From: Sulfitobacter delicatus
GTDB lineage: Bacteria > Pseudomonadota > Alphaproteobacteria > Rhodobacterales > Rhodobacteraceae
Direction: 5' to 3'
NCBI RefSeq assembly: GCF_900102535.1
Contig: NZ_FNBP01000001.1
Span: 248,001-312,000 of the forward strand
DNA: 64,000 nucleotides
In this document: piece after piece, positions 32,893-41,983 of the stretch
Numbering within the stretch: position 1 is the stretch's first letter
How the letters are laid out: each line of letters begins with the position of its first letter
The notes under the pieces: model-generated
The model's input: the letters and a program-made list of their open reading frames with translations, nothing else
Database searches by the model: none
What the model was told of the DNA's origin: nothing
Made by a program: the position numbers and the translations under genes

Positions 32893-33903
32893 ATGAGCAA
32901 TACAGAAGCGGCCCAGACCCGGCCTGTCTCCCACGAAGACATCCTTGGCAAAGCCGTCCGCCACGCCCGCCTGCCGCTCTGCATCACCGACCCGAAATTA
33001 CCCGACAACCCTATCGTTTACGTCAATGCAGCCTTCACGGAACTGACGGGCTATGCCTTGGAAGAGATCGTCGGCCAGAATTGTCGCTTTCTTCAAGGGC
33101 CAGAGACCACACGCGACAGCATCGATACGGTACGAGAAATCTTACTGGATCGCCGTGTCGATACCGTCGAAATTCTGAACTATCGCAAGAATGGCAGCAC
33201 TTTCGTCAACGCCCTGCAACTTGGCCCGATCAATGACGAGGACGGCAACCTCGCGTTCTTTTTTGGCTCGCAACTGGATGTCTCGGAACGCCGCCGCGCG
33301 GAGCGGGAGCATCGGGAATTGGCCGATGAGGAATTGCTGCACCGGTTGCGCAACATCGTAAATGTGATGACCGCCATGGTCCGTATGACCGCGCGAGAGG
33401 AGGCCGACCCCAAAGAGTTTGCCGACAAGGTGATGGAACGGCTCTCCGCCCTCGGCGCCGCGCATTTCGAAACGATTGGTCGCAGCGACCAGACCGAAAT
33501 CGACTTTGCGACACTCATGGAGCCGATTGCGCGTGCCTATACTTCGGGCCGCGGGGGACAGATCCAGTTGAGCGGCATGAACCCGGTGATCTCGCATCAG
33601 TTGGTCTCGCCGCTCACGCTGGCGCTACATGAACTGGCGACCAACGCCGTGAAACATGGTGCTCTGAGCACACCGCAGGGGCGCGTCACGCTGGATGTCA
33701 CTAAGCTGCATTCTCCGGCTCGAATGCAGTTCACCTGGCAGGAAACTGGTGGGCCCGAAGTTGCGAAGCCACGCCGCAGCAGCGGGTCTAAGATCATTCA
33801 ATCCCTGACCCGCGCCGCCGGCGGTACGCTCAGCTATGAATGGCGCCGCGAGGGTTTGGTGGCAACGGCCGAGTTTCCAATCACGGCGCTGCTGCAAAGC
33901 TAA
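32893..33903 (+). CDS. Blue-light LOV-domain histidine kinase (HWE/HisKA_2 type)
   Basis: A 336-residue soluble photoreceptor kinase. The PAS domain is of the LOV subclass: GQNCRFLQGPETTRDS contains the adduct-forming Cys64 and the R-F-L-Q block that binds flavin, followed by NYRKNGSTFVNALQL and the Gln127 strand FFFGSQLDVSERR. Phospho-acceptor His150 is in DEELLHRLRNIVNVM, and the kinase ends with LHELATNAVKHGAL (N box) typical of HWE/HisKA_2 enzymes. Such proteins signal blue light, often into the general stress response through PhyR-NepR-EcfG; the partner is not in the window. ATG 32893 is the first start that keeps the whole LOV domain. Confidence 0.94.
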   Translation: MSNTEAAQTRPVSHEDILGKAVRHARLPLCITDPKLPDNPIVYVNAAFTELTGYALEEIVGQNCRFLQGPETTRDSIDTVREILLDRRVDTVEILNYRKNGSTFVNALQLGPINDEDGNLAFFFGSQLDVSERRRAEREHRELADEELLHRLRNIVNVMTAMVRMTAREEADPKEFADKVMERLSALGAAHFETIGRSDQTEIDFATLMEPIARAYTSGRGGQIQLSGMNPVISHQLVSPLTLALHELATNAVKHGALSTPQGRVTLDVTKLHSPARMQFTWQETGGPEVAKPRRSSGSKIIQSLTRAAGGTLSYEWRREGLVATAEFPITALLQS

Positions 33904-33906
33904 AGC

Positions 33907-35199
33907 TCAGACGATCACCTGCTGCGCTTTCTGATCGCCGACCCCGAACACCCGCTTGTACCGCGCCACTTCATCCGCCGGGCCCATCGCCTTGTTCGGG
34001 TTGTCTGACAGTTTCACCGTAGGCTGCCCATTGGCGCTGACCGCTTTGCAAACGAGGCTAAAGGGCGCGAGTGCGTCATCCGGCACCAATCCGCGGAAGT
34101 CATTGGTCAGCAGCGTGCCCCAGCCAAAGGAAATCTTGGCTTTGCCGGCAAACTGGGCGTGCAATTCTTTGATCTTGCCGACGTCCAACCCATCACTGAA
34201 GATCACCCGCTTTTCCGTGGGGTCTTCGCCCCGGTCGCGCCACCAGTCGATGGCGGTTTGCGCCGCGGTCGCCGGATCGCCGCTGTCGACGCGGATGCCG
34301 GTCCAACCTGCCAGCCAATCGGGGGCGTTGTCCAAGAACCCTTTGGTGCCATAGGTGTCGGGCAGAATGATGCGCAGGTTGCCTTCGTGCTCGTCATGCC
34401 AGTCTTGCAAGACGTCATAGGGCGCTTGCGCCAACGCGGCGTCATCTTCGGCCAGCGCGGCATAGACCATCGGCAGTTCATGCGCGTTGGTGCCGATCGC
34501 TTCGACCTCGCGGCCCATGGCAATCTTGCAGTTGGAGGTGCCGGTAAAGGCGCTGCCTAGCCCCTCGCGCATCGCTTGGACGCACCAGTCCTGCCAGAGA
34601 TAGGAATGCCGCCGCCGCGTACCGAAGTCGGCAATGGTGAGGCCCGGAATTTCGCGCAGGGTTTCGATCTTTTCCCAAACGCGGGTCATGGCGCGGGCGT
34701 AGAGAATTTGCAGCTCGAACCGATCCATACGGTTGAGCACCGCACGGCTGCGCAGCTCCATCAAGACCGCCAGCGCAGGCACTTCCCAAAGCATCACCTC
34801 GGGCCAGCTGCCCTCAAAGGTCAGCTCATACTGGTCGCCCTTACGCTCGAGATGATAGGGCGGCAGGCGGAGGTTCTCGAACCATTCCATGAAATCGGGC
34901 CGGAACATCTGCCGCTTGCCGTAAAAGGTGTTCCCGCGCAGCCAAGTGCTTTCCCCGCGCCCGAGGCTGAGCGAGCGGATGTGATCGAGCTGCTCACGCA
35001 ACTCGCCTTCGTCGATCAGGTCGGCCAGCGGGATATGGGTGGAGCGGTTGATCAGGCTAAAGGTCACCTGCGTGTCCGGCTTGTTGCGGAACACCGACTG
35101 GCACATCAAGAGCTTGTAGAAATCCGTGTCGATCAGGGACCGCACGATGGGGTCGATCTTCCACTTGTGATTATAGACGCGGGTGGCGATGTCGACCAT
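33907..35199 (-). CDS. pncB: Nicotinate phosphoribosyltransferase
   Basis: A 430-residue enzyme that makes nicotinate mononucleotide from nicotinate, PRPP and ATP in NAD salvage. Family blocks include LIDTDFYKLLMCQSVF, TIADFGTRRRHSYLWQDW with the His phosphorylated during ATP-driven turnover, GTSNCKIAM, IRVDSGDPATAAQ and IFSDGLDVGKI, which hold the PRPP site. ATG 35199 follows AAGGAACC; a longer frame to 35253 lacks support. It lies downstream of pncA on the same strand with a 69-base gap, so one operon converts nicotinamide to nicotinate mononucleotide. Confidence 0.97.
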   Translation of the reverse strand: MVDIATRVYNHKWKIDPIVRSLIDTDFYKLLMCQSVFRNKPDTQVTFSLINRSTHIPLADLIDEGELREQLDHIRSLSLGRGESTWLRGNTFYGKRQMFRPDFMEWFENLRLPPYHLERKGDQYELTFEGSWPEVMLWEVPALAVLMELRSRAVLNRMDRFELQILYARAMTRVWEKIETLREIPGLTIADFGTRRRHSYLWQDWCVQAMREGLGSAFTGTSNCKIAMGREVEAIGTNAHELPMVYAALAEDDAALAQAPYDVLQDWHDEHEGNLRIILPDTYGTKGFLDNAPDWLAGWTGIRVDSGDPATAAQTAIDWWRDRGEDPTEKRVIFSDGLDVGKIKELHAQFAGKAKISFGWGTLLTNDFRGLVPDDALAPFSLVCKAVSANGQPTVKLSDNPNKAMGPADEVARYKRVFGVGDQKAQQVIV

Positions 35200-35268
35200 G
35201 GGAGGTTCCTTATTGCTTACCCCTTCATGCCAAGGGCGCAGGCCGGGGGGCAAGGCTAAAGCGGCGGA

Positions 35269-35865
35269 TTAGATGAGTGTGACACCGGCAGCACGCATCC
35301 CCTCGCGGGCCTTAGCCAGCGACCCATCCAGATCAATCGCCCGGCAGAGGTCTTCGCGCACCTCCACATCGAACCCCAGCTTCGCCGCATCCACAGCCGA
35401 GAAGTTGACGCAGAAATCCAGCGCCAGCCCGGCCATCGTCAGCCGTTCAATGCCCCGCGTGCGCAGGTAGCCTTCGAGCCCGGTTGGCGTGCGGTGGTCA
35501 TTCTCGACAAACGCCGAATAGCTGTCGATGTCGGGGTTGTAGCCCTTGCGGATGATCATATCGGCCCGGTCGACTTGCAGATCGGGGAGAAACTGCGCGC
35601 CGATGCTGCCTTGGATACAGTGGTCGGGCCAGAGCACCTGCGGCCCGTAGGGCATGGTGATAAGATCATATGGGGATTTGCCGTCATGCGAGGACGCGAA
35701 AGACGAATGCCCCGCCGGATGCCAGTCTTGGGTCAGCACCACCGCGTCAAAATCTGGCATCAGCGCATTGATCCCGCGCAGGATCGCATCGCCCTGCGGC
35801 ACTTCAAGCGCGCCGCCGGGGCAGAAATCATTTTGCACGTCGATCACGATCAGGGCATGGGTCAT
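35269..35865 (-). CDS. pncA: Nicotinamidase
   Basis: A 198-residue hydrolase converting nicotinamide to nicotinate. The start ALIVIDVQNDFCPGGAL carries the catalytic Asp9. Metal ligands are in TQDWHPAGHSSFASSH (Asp and His residues), the catalytic Lys is in IRKGYNPDIDSYSAF and the nucleophile Cys in LDFCVNFSAVDA. GGAAGGAGA lies 6 bases before ATG 35865; the ATG six bases further up abuts it and is rejected. It is the first gene of the pncA-pncB unit and is divergent from trhO. Confidence 0.96.
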   Translation of the reverse strand: MTHALIVIDVQNDFCPGGALEVPQGDAILRGINALMPDFDAVVLTQDWHPAGHSSFASSHDGKSPYDLITMPYGPQVLWPDHCIQGSIGAQFLPDLQVDRADMIIRKGYNPDIDSYSAFVENDHRTPTGLEGYLRTRGIERLTMAGLALDFCVNFSAVDAAKLGFDVEVREDLCRAIDLDGSLAKAREGMRAAGVTLI

Positions 35866-35964
35866 GGGCATTCTCCTTCCTTCAAAGGGGTAGGGCTGCG
35901 GATGGGGTAGGTCAATGGCGCGGGCCGGATTGAGCTTTGCGTCGGATGTGCTTATTTGACGCTC

Positions 35965-36864
35965 ATGTATACCATTGCCGCGCTATATCACTTCACCCGC
36001 TTCGACGATCCCGCCGCCCTCAAGCCCGCGCTTCTGGCGCTTTGCGAGGCGCAATCGGTCAAGGGCACCTTGCTGCTGGCTCCCGAGGGGGTGAACGGCA
36101 CCGTGGCCGGGCCGCGGGCCGGGATCGACGAAGTGATCGCCCATCTGCGCGCCCTGCCCGGTTGCGCCGATCTGGAGTGGAAGGAAGCGACGAGTGACAA
36201 GCCGCCCTTTGGCAAGATGAAGGTGCGTATTAAGCGCGAGATCGTGACGATGGGCCAGCCCGACGTCGATCCGCGTGCAGCGGTGGGGCATTACGTCGAT
36301 CCGAAGGATTGGAATGAACTGATCCGCTCGCCCGATGTGGCGGTGATCGACACGCGCAACAATTACGAAGTGGAGATTGGCACCTTTGAAGGCGCGGTTG
36401 ACCCGCAGACCGAAAGCTTTGGCGAATTCCCCGAATGGTGGGAGGCCAACAAAGACCGCTTTCACAACAAAAAGATCGCGATGTTCTGCACTGGCGGCAT
36501 CCGCTGCGAGAAATCGACGAATTACCTGTTGGGCCAAGGCGTGAACGATGTGTTCCACCTCAAGGGCGGCATCCTGAAATACCTTGAGGAAGTGCCCGAG
36601 CAAGACAGCACTTGGGAAGGCGACTGCTTTGTCTTCGACAACCGGGTCAGCGTCGGCCACGGGCTGCGCGAGGGGCCGCATATGCTCTGCCACGGCTGCC
36701 GTCGCCCGATCCTGCCCGAGGATACCAAACGCCCCGGCTATGAGCTTGGGGTCAGCTGCCACCAATGCGTAGACGAGACGTCGGACACCGACAAAGAGCG
36801 CTTCCGCGAACGCCAGCGTCAGATCACATTGGCGCGGGAACGGGCGGCCCAAGATCAGGGCTAG
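35965..36864 (+). CDS. trhO: tRNA uridine 5-oxyacetic acid hydroxylase TrhO (YceA)
   Basis: A 299-residue rhodanese-domain protein. TrhO hydroxylates U34 of certain tRNAs with O2. N-terminal acylphosphatase-like region: YTIAALYHFTRFDD and LLLAPEGVNGTVAG. The rhodanese domain at about 115-220 has the active loop MFCTGGIRCEKSTNY. A C-terminal zinc-like segment has CHGCRRPILPED and CHQCVDE. ATG 35965 gives the family start MYTIAALYHF; a TTG nine bases earlier is less likely. Its end overlaps the convergent MFS gene by 41 bases. Confidence 0.95.
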   Translation: MYTIAALYHFTRFDDPAALKPALLALCEAQSVKGTLLLAPEGVNGTVAGPRAGIDEVIAHLRALPGCADLEWKEATSDKPPFGKMKVRIKREIVTMGQPDVDPRAAVGHYVDPKDWNELIRSPDVAVIDTRNNYEVEIGTFEGAVDPQTESFGEFPEWWEANKDRFHNKKIAMFCTGGIRCEKSTNYLLGQGVNDVFHLKGGILKYLEEVPEQDSTWEGDCFVFDNRVSVGHGLREGPHMLCHGCRRPILPEDTKRPGYELGVSCHQCVDETSDTDKERFRERQRQITLARERAAQDQG

Positions 36865-38068
36865 GTTTGCGCGGCGGCCGCGGTGTGCTGCGCCACAACA
36901 GCCAGAGCATGATCGCAATGTTTAGCCCGTTCCAGACGATACCATTGATAAAGGCCAGCGCATAAGAGCCGCTGAGGTCGTAAATCTGCCCCGACAGCCA
37001 GCCGCCCAGCGCCATGCCAAGGATCGTCGCCATCATCACGAAACCGACCCGCGCCCCGGCTTCGCGGGCGGGCATGTATTCGCGCACGATCAGGGCATAG
37101 CTCGGCACGATGCCCCCTTGGCTCAGGACAAAGATCAGGCTTACGACATAGAGCGACGTCAGCCCCCCGCTCGGCAGATAGAGAAACAGCGCCAGACATT
37201 GCAGCCCAGAGCCGATCAGCAGCGTGCGCACGCCGCCCAGACGGTCCGCCAGCAGCCCCGACAGGATGCGCGAGCCGACACCGCCCAAGAGCATCAGCGA
37301 CAGCATCTCGGCCCCGACCGCCGGACCAAAACCCAGATCGACGCAATAAGACACGATGTGCACCTGTGGCATCGACATGGCCACGCAGCAGCCAATGCCC
37401 GCCAACCCCAATAGATATTGCAGGCTGCGCGGGCTGAGCCCGGCGGAACGTGCAAAGCGGGTTGAGGCCTGCTCTGCCGCGTCGCGGGTGGTCTCGCTCA
37501 CCTTACGGCGCAGGGCAAAGGCCAAGGGGATCACGCCCACCAGCGTCACGCCCGCCATAACGAGATAGACCGACCGCCAACCGCTCTCGGCCAGCACACC
37601 CGCCAGCAACATCGGCCAGATCGCACCGGAGAGGTAATTCCCACTTGCCGCAATCGCCACGGCAATGCCCCGCCGCCGCGCGAACCAATGGGAGATATCG
37701 GCAATCAGCGGTCCGAACCCGACGGCAGAGGCGAAACCGACCAGCAGTTGCGCAAGCGACAGCATGGCGATGCTTTGCGAAAGGGTCGCGAGCCCATAGC
37801 CCGCAGCGGTCGCCGAAGCGGCGGCGATCAGCGCGCGGGTGATGCCGAAACGGTCCACCGCATGGCCGATGAGGTAATTGCCAAGACCAAAGCCAACCAT
37901 CGTCAGCGTATAGGGCAAAGCCGTACCTGCCCGGCTGCTGCCGAACTCAGCCTCCACAGCAGGCATGATGACAATGATCGCCCACATGCCCGCATTGACC
38001 GTCAGCGCAATCAGTAGGGTCAGCGCAAGCCGCCCCCAAGCATATCCGCCGTCCGTCTCCTCAACCAC
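36824..38068 (-). CDS. MFS transporter
   Basis: A membrane protein of about 414 residues with some 12 hydrophobic segments. The pattern MPAVEAEFGSSRAGTALPYTLTMVGFGLGNYLIG and DISHWFARRRGIAVAIAASGNYLSGAIWP matches the monocarboxylate/oxalate-formate (MCT/OFA-like) branch of the superfamily, with the loop motif WFARRRGIA. The substrate is probably an organic acid, by family only. The start is uncertain: GTG 38068 has a G-rich ribosome site just upstream (GGGGGG), while the longest frame begins at 38113. It is the last gene before the flagellar locus and overlaps trhO at the 3' end. Confidence 0.87.
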   Translation of the reverse strand: MVEETDGGYAWGRLALTLLIALTVNAGMWAIIVIMPAVEAEFGSSRAGTALPYTLTMVGFGLGNYLIGHAVDRFGITRALIAAASATAAGYGLATLSQSIAMLSLAQLLVGFASAVGFGPLIADISHWFARRRGIAVAIAASGNYLSGAIWPMLLAGVLAESGWRSVYLVMAGVTLVGVIPLAFALRRKVSETTRDAAEQASTRFARSAGLSPRSLQYLLGLAGIGCCVAMSMPQVHIVSYCVDLGFGPAVGAEMLSLMLLGGVGSRILSGLLADRLGGVRTLLIGSGLQCLALFLYLPSGGLTSLYVVSLIFVLSQGGIVPSYALIVREYMPAREAGARVGFVMMATILGMALGGWLSGQIYDLSGSYALAFINGIVWNGLNIAIMLWLLWRSTPRPPRKPSPDLGPPVPAPM

Positions 38069-38133
38069 TATGTGACCCCCCTGATCTGCGCATGAGGCTC
38101 CAGCGCGGTGCAAAGTTCAAGTCCTGCCGGAAT

Positions 38134-38167
38134 TTAGCGACAGTTGAAGATGTTAAGCCCCCAGTAA
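38134..38167. promoter_or_regulatory. Tandem CtrA-like boxes upstream of motB
   Basis: Two sites fit TTAA-N7-TTAA with one or two mismatches: TTAG-N7-TGAA at 38134-38148 and TTAA-N7-GTAA at 38153-38167. The second ends 46 bases before the motB start. CtrA control of flagellar genes is established in alphaproteobacteria; binding here is inferred. Confidence 0.5.
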
Positions 38168-38213
38168 ACCCGCTGCGCTAGACCTAGCCTTGGGTGAAAA
38201 ATGGGTGAGTGAT

Positions 38214-39047
38214 ATGGGTGCGCAAGCAAATGTGGCACCAGTCATCATCAAACGTAAGAAGGTCGTCGGCGGCGGCGGGCATCATGGTGGTGCCTGGAAA
38301 GTTGCCTATGCGGATTTTGTAACCGCGATGATGGCCTTCTTCATGTTGATGTGGCTGCTGAATGCAACAACGGAACAACAACGCAAAGGGATCGCGGATT
38401 ACTTTTCTCCGACAATTCCGATCAACCGAATCTCCGGGGGCGGCAATGGCTCCTTTGGCGGTGATAGCATCTTCTCGGAAGAGACTTTGCCGCGCAACGG
38501 CACGGGGGCGACCTCTCCGGGTGAGCCGCGGGATGCCAAGTCCAACAGTGCTGATGGCGATGGGGACGGCGGTGCAGCGGATGAGGTCTTTAAAGAAGTC
38601 GATGCCATGCTGATGGGCCGCGGCGGTGAGACCATGTTGATGGAGAACGAACTGCGCCATATCGTGACGCGGATCACCGACGAAGGGCTGGTCATCGAAT
38701 TGTTCGATCTGGACAGCATCCCGCTTTTTGAAGACCGCAGCGATGAGCCGACACAATTGCTGCGCGATCTGGCGATCATCATCGCCCAGACCACCAAGGC
38801 CGTCACCAATGGCATCGCCATCGGCGGGCATGTGCGGGCTGATCCGCTGGTGCTGAACCACAGCCCTGTTTGGGAGCTCTCCGCCGCACGGGCCACAAAG
38901 ATGCGTCTGCTTCTGGGCGATGTCGGCATCGCACCGCGCCGGGTGCAACGGGTCACCGGCCATGCGGATCGGGAACCTGTGACCACCGACCGGATGGACC
39001 GGCGCAACAACCGGCTGGAAATCATACTGTTGCGCGACGGCCGTTAA
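38214..39047 (+). CDS. motB: Flagellar motor stator protein MotB
   Basis: A 277-residue stator subunit with one membrane segment at about 29-50 (VAYADFVTAMMAFFMLMWLL); Asp34 is the predicted proton-conducting residue. After a flexible Gly/Asp-rich linker comes an OmpA-like peptidoglycan-binding domain, about 140-277, ending WELSAARATKMRLLL...RRNNRLEIILL. ATG 38214 is chosen over the in-frame TTG at 38190 because of the GGGTGAG site. Unusually, motB is separated from motA (50456) by the hook and MS-ring genes. It opens the rightward motB-flgE-flgK-flgL-flgI group, with CtrA-like boxes upstream. Confidence 0.94.
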   Translation: MGAQANVAPVIIKRKKVVGGGGHHGGAWKVAYADFVTAMMAFFMLMWLLNATTEQQRKGIADYFSPTIPINRISGGGNGSFGGDSIFSEETLPRNGTGATSPGEPRDAKSNSADGDGDGGAADEVFKEVDAMLMGRGGETMLMENELRHIVTRITDEGLVIELFDLDSIPLFEDRSDEPTQLLRDLAIIIAQTTKAVTNGIAIGGHVRADPLVLNHSPVWELSAARATKMRLLLGDVGIAPRRVQRVTGHADREPVTTDRMDRRNNRLEIILLRDGR

Positions 39048-39114
39048 AGCAAGCGTCCGGGGCGTGCGCCTCGGGCGCCTCCGCCCCGGCGGCGAATGTC
39101 GCGCATTTTATCTG

Positions 39115-39129
39115 TTAGCGCGACGTTAA
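39115..39129. promoter_or_regulatory. CtrA-like box upstream of flgE
   Basis: TTAG-CGCGACG-TTAA matches TTAA-N7-TTAA with one mismatch, 56 bases before the flgE start. ACCCGTCTAT follows nine bases after the start of the second half-site, the same spacing as ACCCGGCTAT at the fliL site, suggesting a shared promoter form. Confidence 0.6.
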
Positions 39130-39185
39130 GCCCGACCCGTCTATTGCTGCTGCATCTTAGATTGATACAGCAGAAAGGCGTGTCC

Positions 39186-40484
39186 ATGACAATTTCTTCT
39201 TCGCTCAACGCGGGTGTGGCGGGGCTGCGCAGCAATGCGACACGGCTTGCGTCGATCTCCGACAACATCGCAAATGCCTCTACTTTTGGCTACAAACGCG
39301 TTGTGACGGATTTCAATTCGCTGGTCCTGTCCTCGGGGTCGCGCACCTATACGGCGGGCGGGGTAAGCGCATCGACCCAGCGGCTTATCAGCGAAGGTGG
39401 CTCGCTGGTCAGCACGTCGAACTCAACCGATCTTGCTGTGCGTGGGCGTGGCATGTTGCCTGTGGCCAGCCGTGCAGAATTTCTGTCCGGTAGCGGTCAG
39501 CCGCAGATGATGCTGACGACAACTGGTTCGTTCCGGATTGATGCAGACGGGCTTTTGGCGAATGAAGCCGGGCAATTGCTGATGGGCTGGCCTGCAGCGC
39601 AGGATGGCACGGTGCCCTCCTACCCCCGCGACACCAGCGATGGGCTGGAGCCGATCCAATTCGCGCTGAACCTGAGCGGCGACCCGACCACTTCCATCGA
39701 TATGAGTCTGAATCTCCCCGCAACATCGACAATCGCCGGTGCAGACGGTGCGGCACAGGATCTTTCCATTGAGTATTATGACAACCTCGGCACGTCGCAA
39801 AGCATCTCAATGTCCTTCACGCCCACGGTACCCGCCAGCGGATCGTCGAACGAATGGACGATTGTGCTGCGGGACTCGGCCTCAAACGACGCGGTGATTG
39901 GTGAGTATGTCATGACCTTCGACGATGGCCGCACATCAGGGGGGACTATTGCATCGGTAACGACGGTCTCCGGGGGAGGGTATGATCCGGTCTCGGGTGA
40001 AATGATCGTCGATGTGGCCAGCGGTCCGATTGCCTTTAACATTGGCGCGGTCGGTGACACTTACGGGATTTCACAACTGTCCGACAGTTTTGCACCGATC
40101 TCAATCGACAAAGATGGCTCTCCCATCGGCAATATGATCTCGGTCGAGATTGACGAGAATGGCTTTGTCCAATCAGTCTACGACTCTGGCGTGACCCGCA
40201 CGATCTATCAGGTGCCACTTGTCGATATGTCCAATCCAGAGGGGCTGATCCCGATGGACGGGCAGACCTACCGAAGCTCGCCGGACAGTGGGGCGTTCTT
40301 TCTCTGGGATGCGGGCGACGGGCCAACTGGTGACATTAAATCCTACGCGCGCGAAGAGTCGGCCACTGATGTCGCGACCGAGTTGACGTCGATGATCCAG
40401 ACGCAGCGGGCCTATTCGACAAACGCGAAGGTAATTCAGACAGTGGATGAGATGTTGCAAGAAACCACCAACATCAAGCGCTGA
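39186..40484 (+). CDS. flgE: Flagellar hook protein FlgE
   Basis: A 432-residue hook subunit. The N-terminal helix SSLNAGVAGLRSNATRLASISDNIANASTFGYKRVVTDF is the flagellar rod/hook signature, including the ANxxTxGYKR motif; the C-terminal helix ends ATELTSMIQTQRAYSTNAKVIQTVDEMLQETTNIKR. Between are the beta-rich D1/D2 hook domains (GRGMLPV in place of the usual GxGFF/FxV). ATG 39186 places the helix at the start. It is exported by the flagellar apparatus without a cleaved signal. flgK follows after 42 bases. Confidence 0.94.
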   Translation: MTISSSLNAGVAGLRSNATRLASISDNIANASTFGYKRVVTDFNSLVLSSGSRTYTAGGVSASTQRLISEGGSLVSTSNSTDLAVRGRGMLPVASRAEFLSGSGQPQMMLTTTGSFRIDADGLLANEAGQLLMGWPAAQDGTVPSYPRDTSDGLEPIQFALNLSGDPTTSIDMSLNLPATSTIAGADGAAQDLSIEYYDNLGTSQSISMSFTPTVPASGSSNEWTIVLRDSASNDAVIGEYVMTFDDGRTSGGTIASVTTVSGGGYDPVSGEMIVDVASGPIAFNIGAVGDTYGISQLSDSFAPISIDKDGSPIGNMISVEIDENGFVQSVYDSGVTRTIYQVPLVDMSNPEGLIPMDGQTYRSSPDSGAFFLWDAGDGPTGDIKSYAREESATDVATELTSMIQTQRAYSTNAKVIQTVDEMLQETTNIKR

Positions 40485-40526
40485 CCTAAGCGCCTTCCCT
40501 TCCCCTGACAGTAAAGCGAGAACCAG

Positions 40527-41981
40527 ATGACCATATCCGGGGCATTGTCCAATGCGATGACAGGGCTGCGTGCCGCAGGGCGCGGGGCCGAGATCGTCTC
40601 GTCAAACATCTCCAACGCATTGACACCCGGCTATGGGCGTCGGGTCTTGGAACTGTCGGCCGCTGGAGTTGGCGGTGCGGGCGGGGTGCGCATCGACGGG
40701 GTGAACCGCGCGGTGGATGAAGGGATTGCCTCAGACAAGCGTCTGGCCGATGCCGAACAGGGTCATGCGCAAACGGCAGCCAATTTCTATGCCAAACTTG
40801 AAACGCTAATGGGCACGCCGGATGATCCCAATTCGGTCTCTGCTCGCGTAGCGCAATTTGAAACCGCGCTGATCACAGCGGCAAGCCGACCTGAAGCGCC
40901 AGAGCGGTTGAGCCAAGCAGTCACCGATGCACGCAGCCTAGCAAGTAGCATTGCACAAACTTCCGACGGTCTGCAGGATGCCCGCAGCCTCGCGGATCGC
41001 ACCATTGCTGAGCAGGTCACCACGTTGAACACCGCATTGCAGCAGGTCCAAACGTTGAACGCCCAAATCACCGCCGCGCAGGTTCAGAGCGTCGACGCGA
41101 CGTCGCTCCAAGACCACCGCCAGCAATTGGTGGACGAAATCAGCGCGCTGGTGCCGGTGCGCGTGGTACCGCGAGATCATGGGCAAATCGCGCTCTATTC
41201 TACCGGAGGTGCGATCTTGCTGGATGGCAGCGCCGGCGAGGTAGGGTTTGAGCCGGTCAATATGGTGACGCCCTATATGTCGGTAGAGGCGGGGACGCTT
41301 TCCGGGCTGACCCTGAACGGCAATCCGCTGCGCACCGGCTCCGAGGACGGGGCTCTGCGGGGCGGCGCTATTGGCGCGCAATTTGCAATCCGCGACGAGA
41401 TGGCCGTGACCGCGCAGGTCGAACTTGACGCTTTGGCGCGCGATCTCATCACGCGCTTCCAAGACCCTTCGGTCGATCCGACCCTCGCTGCCGGGGACGC
41501 CGGGCTTTTCACCGATGAAGGCGGCGCCTTTAACCCTGCGGACGAACTCGGACTGGCCGCGCGTATTTCAGTGCATGCGACAGTCGACCCGACCCAAGGC
41601 GGTGAAGCCTGGCGCATCCGTGACGGGATCAGCGCCATAGCGCCCGGCGACGCGGGCAACGCAAGCCTTCTGCAAAGCCTAGCTTCTGCGCTGAACCAAG
41701 GCCAACCGCCTGCCAGCGGCAGTTTCAGCGGGGGCAGCTATGCCTTGATCGAACTTGTTTCGACCATCACCGCCGACATCGGCGCAGCGCGGGGTAATGC
41801 CGACCAAGTGCTTAGCTTTGCGAAGACGCGGCTCAACGAATTGACCCAAAGGCAACTTGCCGACGGGGTCGACAGCGATGACGAAATTCAGCGCCTGATG
41901 ATTATCGAGCAGACCTATGCGGCAAACGCGCGGGTGATCGAGGCGGTGGATGAAATGATGCAAACGATTATGAGGCTCTGA
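40527..41981 (+). CDS. flgK: Flagellar hook-filament junction protein FlgK
   Basis: A 484-residue junction protein (HAP1). N-terminal signature ISGALSNAMTGLRAAGRGAEIVSSNISNALTPGYGRR and C-terminal EIQRLMIIEQTYAANARVIEAVDEMMQTIMRL are the conserved coiled-coil ends. The middle has the long helices and variable region typical of FlgK (LADAEQGHAQTAANFYAKLETLMGTPDDPNSV). It joins hook and filament outside the cell. flgL follows after 2 bases, so the two junction proteins are made together. Confidence 0.94.
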   Translation: MTISGALSNAMTGLRAAGRGAEIVSSNISNALTPGYGRRVLELSAAGVGGAGGVRIDGVNRAVDEGIASDKRLADAEQGHAQTAANFYAKLETLMGTPDDPNSVSARVAQFETALITAASRPEAPERLSQAVTDARSLASSIAQTSDGLQDARSLADRTIAEQVTTLNTALQQVQTLNAQITAAQVQSVDATSLQDHRQQLVDEISALVPVRVVPRDHGQIALYSTGGAILLDGSAGEVGFEPVNMVTPYMSVEAGTLSGLTLNGNPLRTGSEDGALRGGAIGAQFAIRDEMAVTAQVELDALARDLITRFQDPSVDPTLAAGDAGLFTDEGGAFNPADELGLAARISVHATVDPTQGGEAWRIRDGISAIAPGDAGNASLLQSLASALNQGQPPASGSFSGGSYALIELVSTITADIGAARGNADQVLSFAKTRLNELTQRQLADGVDSDDEIQRLMIIEQTYAANARVIEAVDEMMQTIMRL

Positions 41982-41983
41982 CC

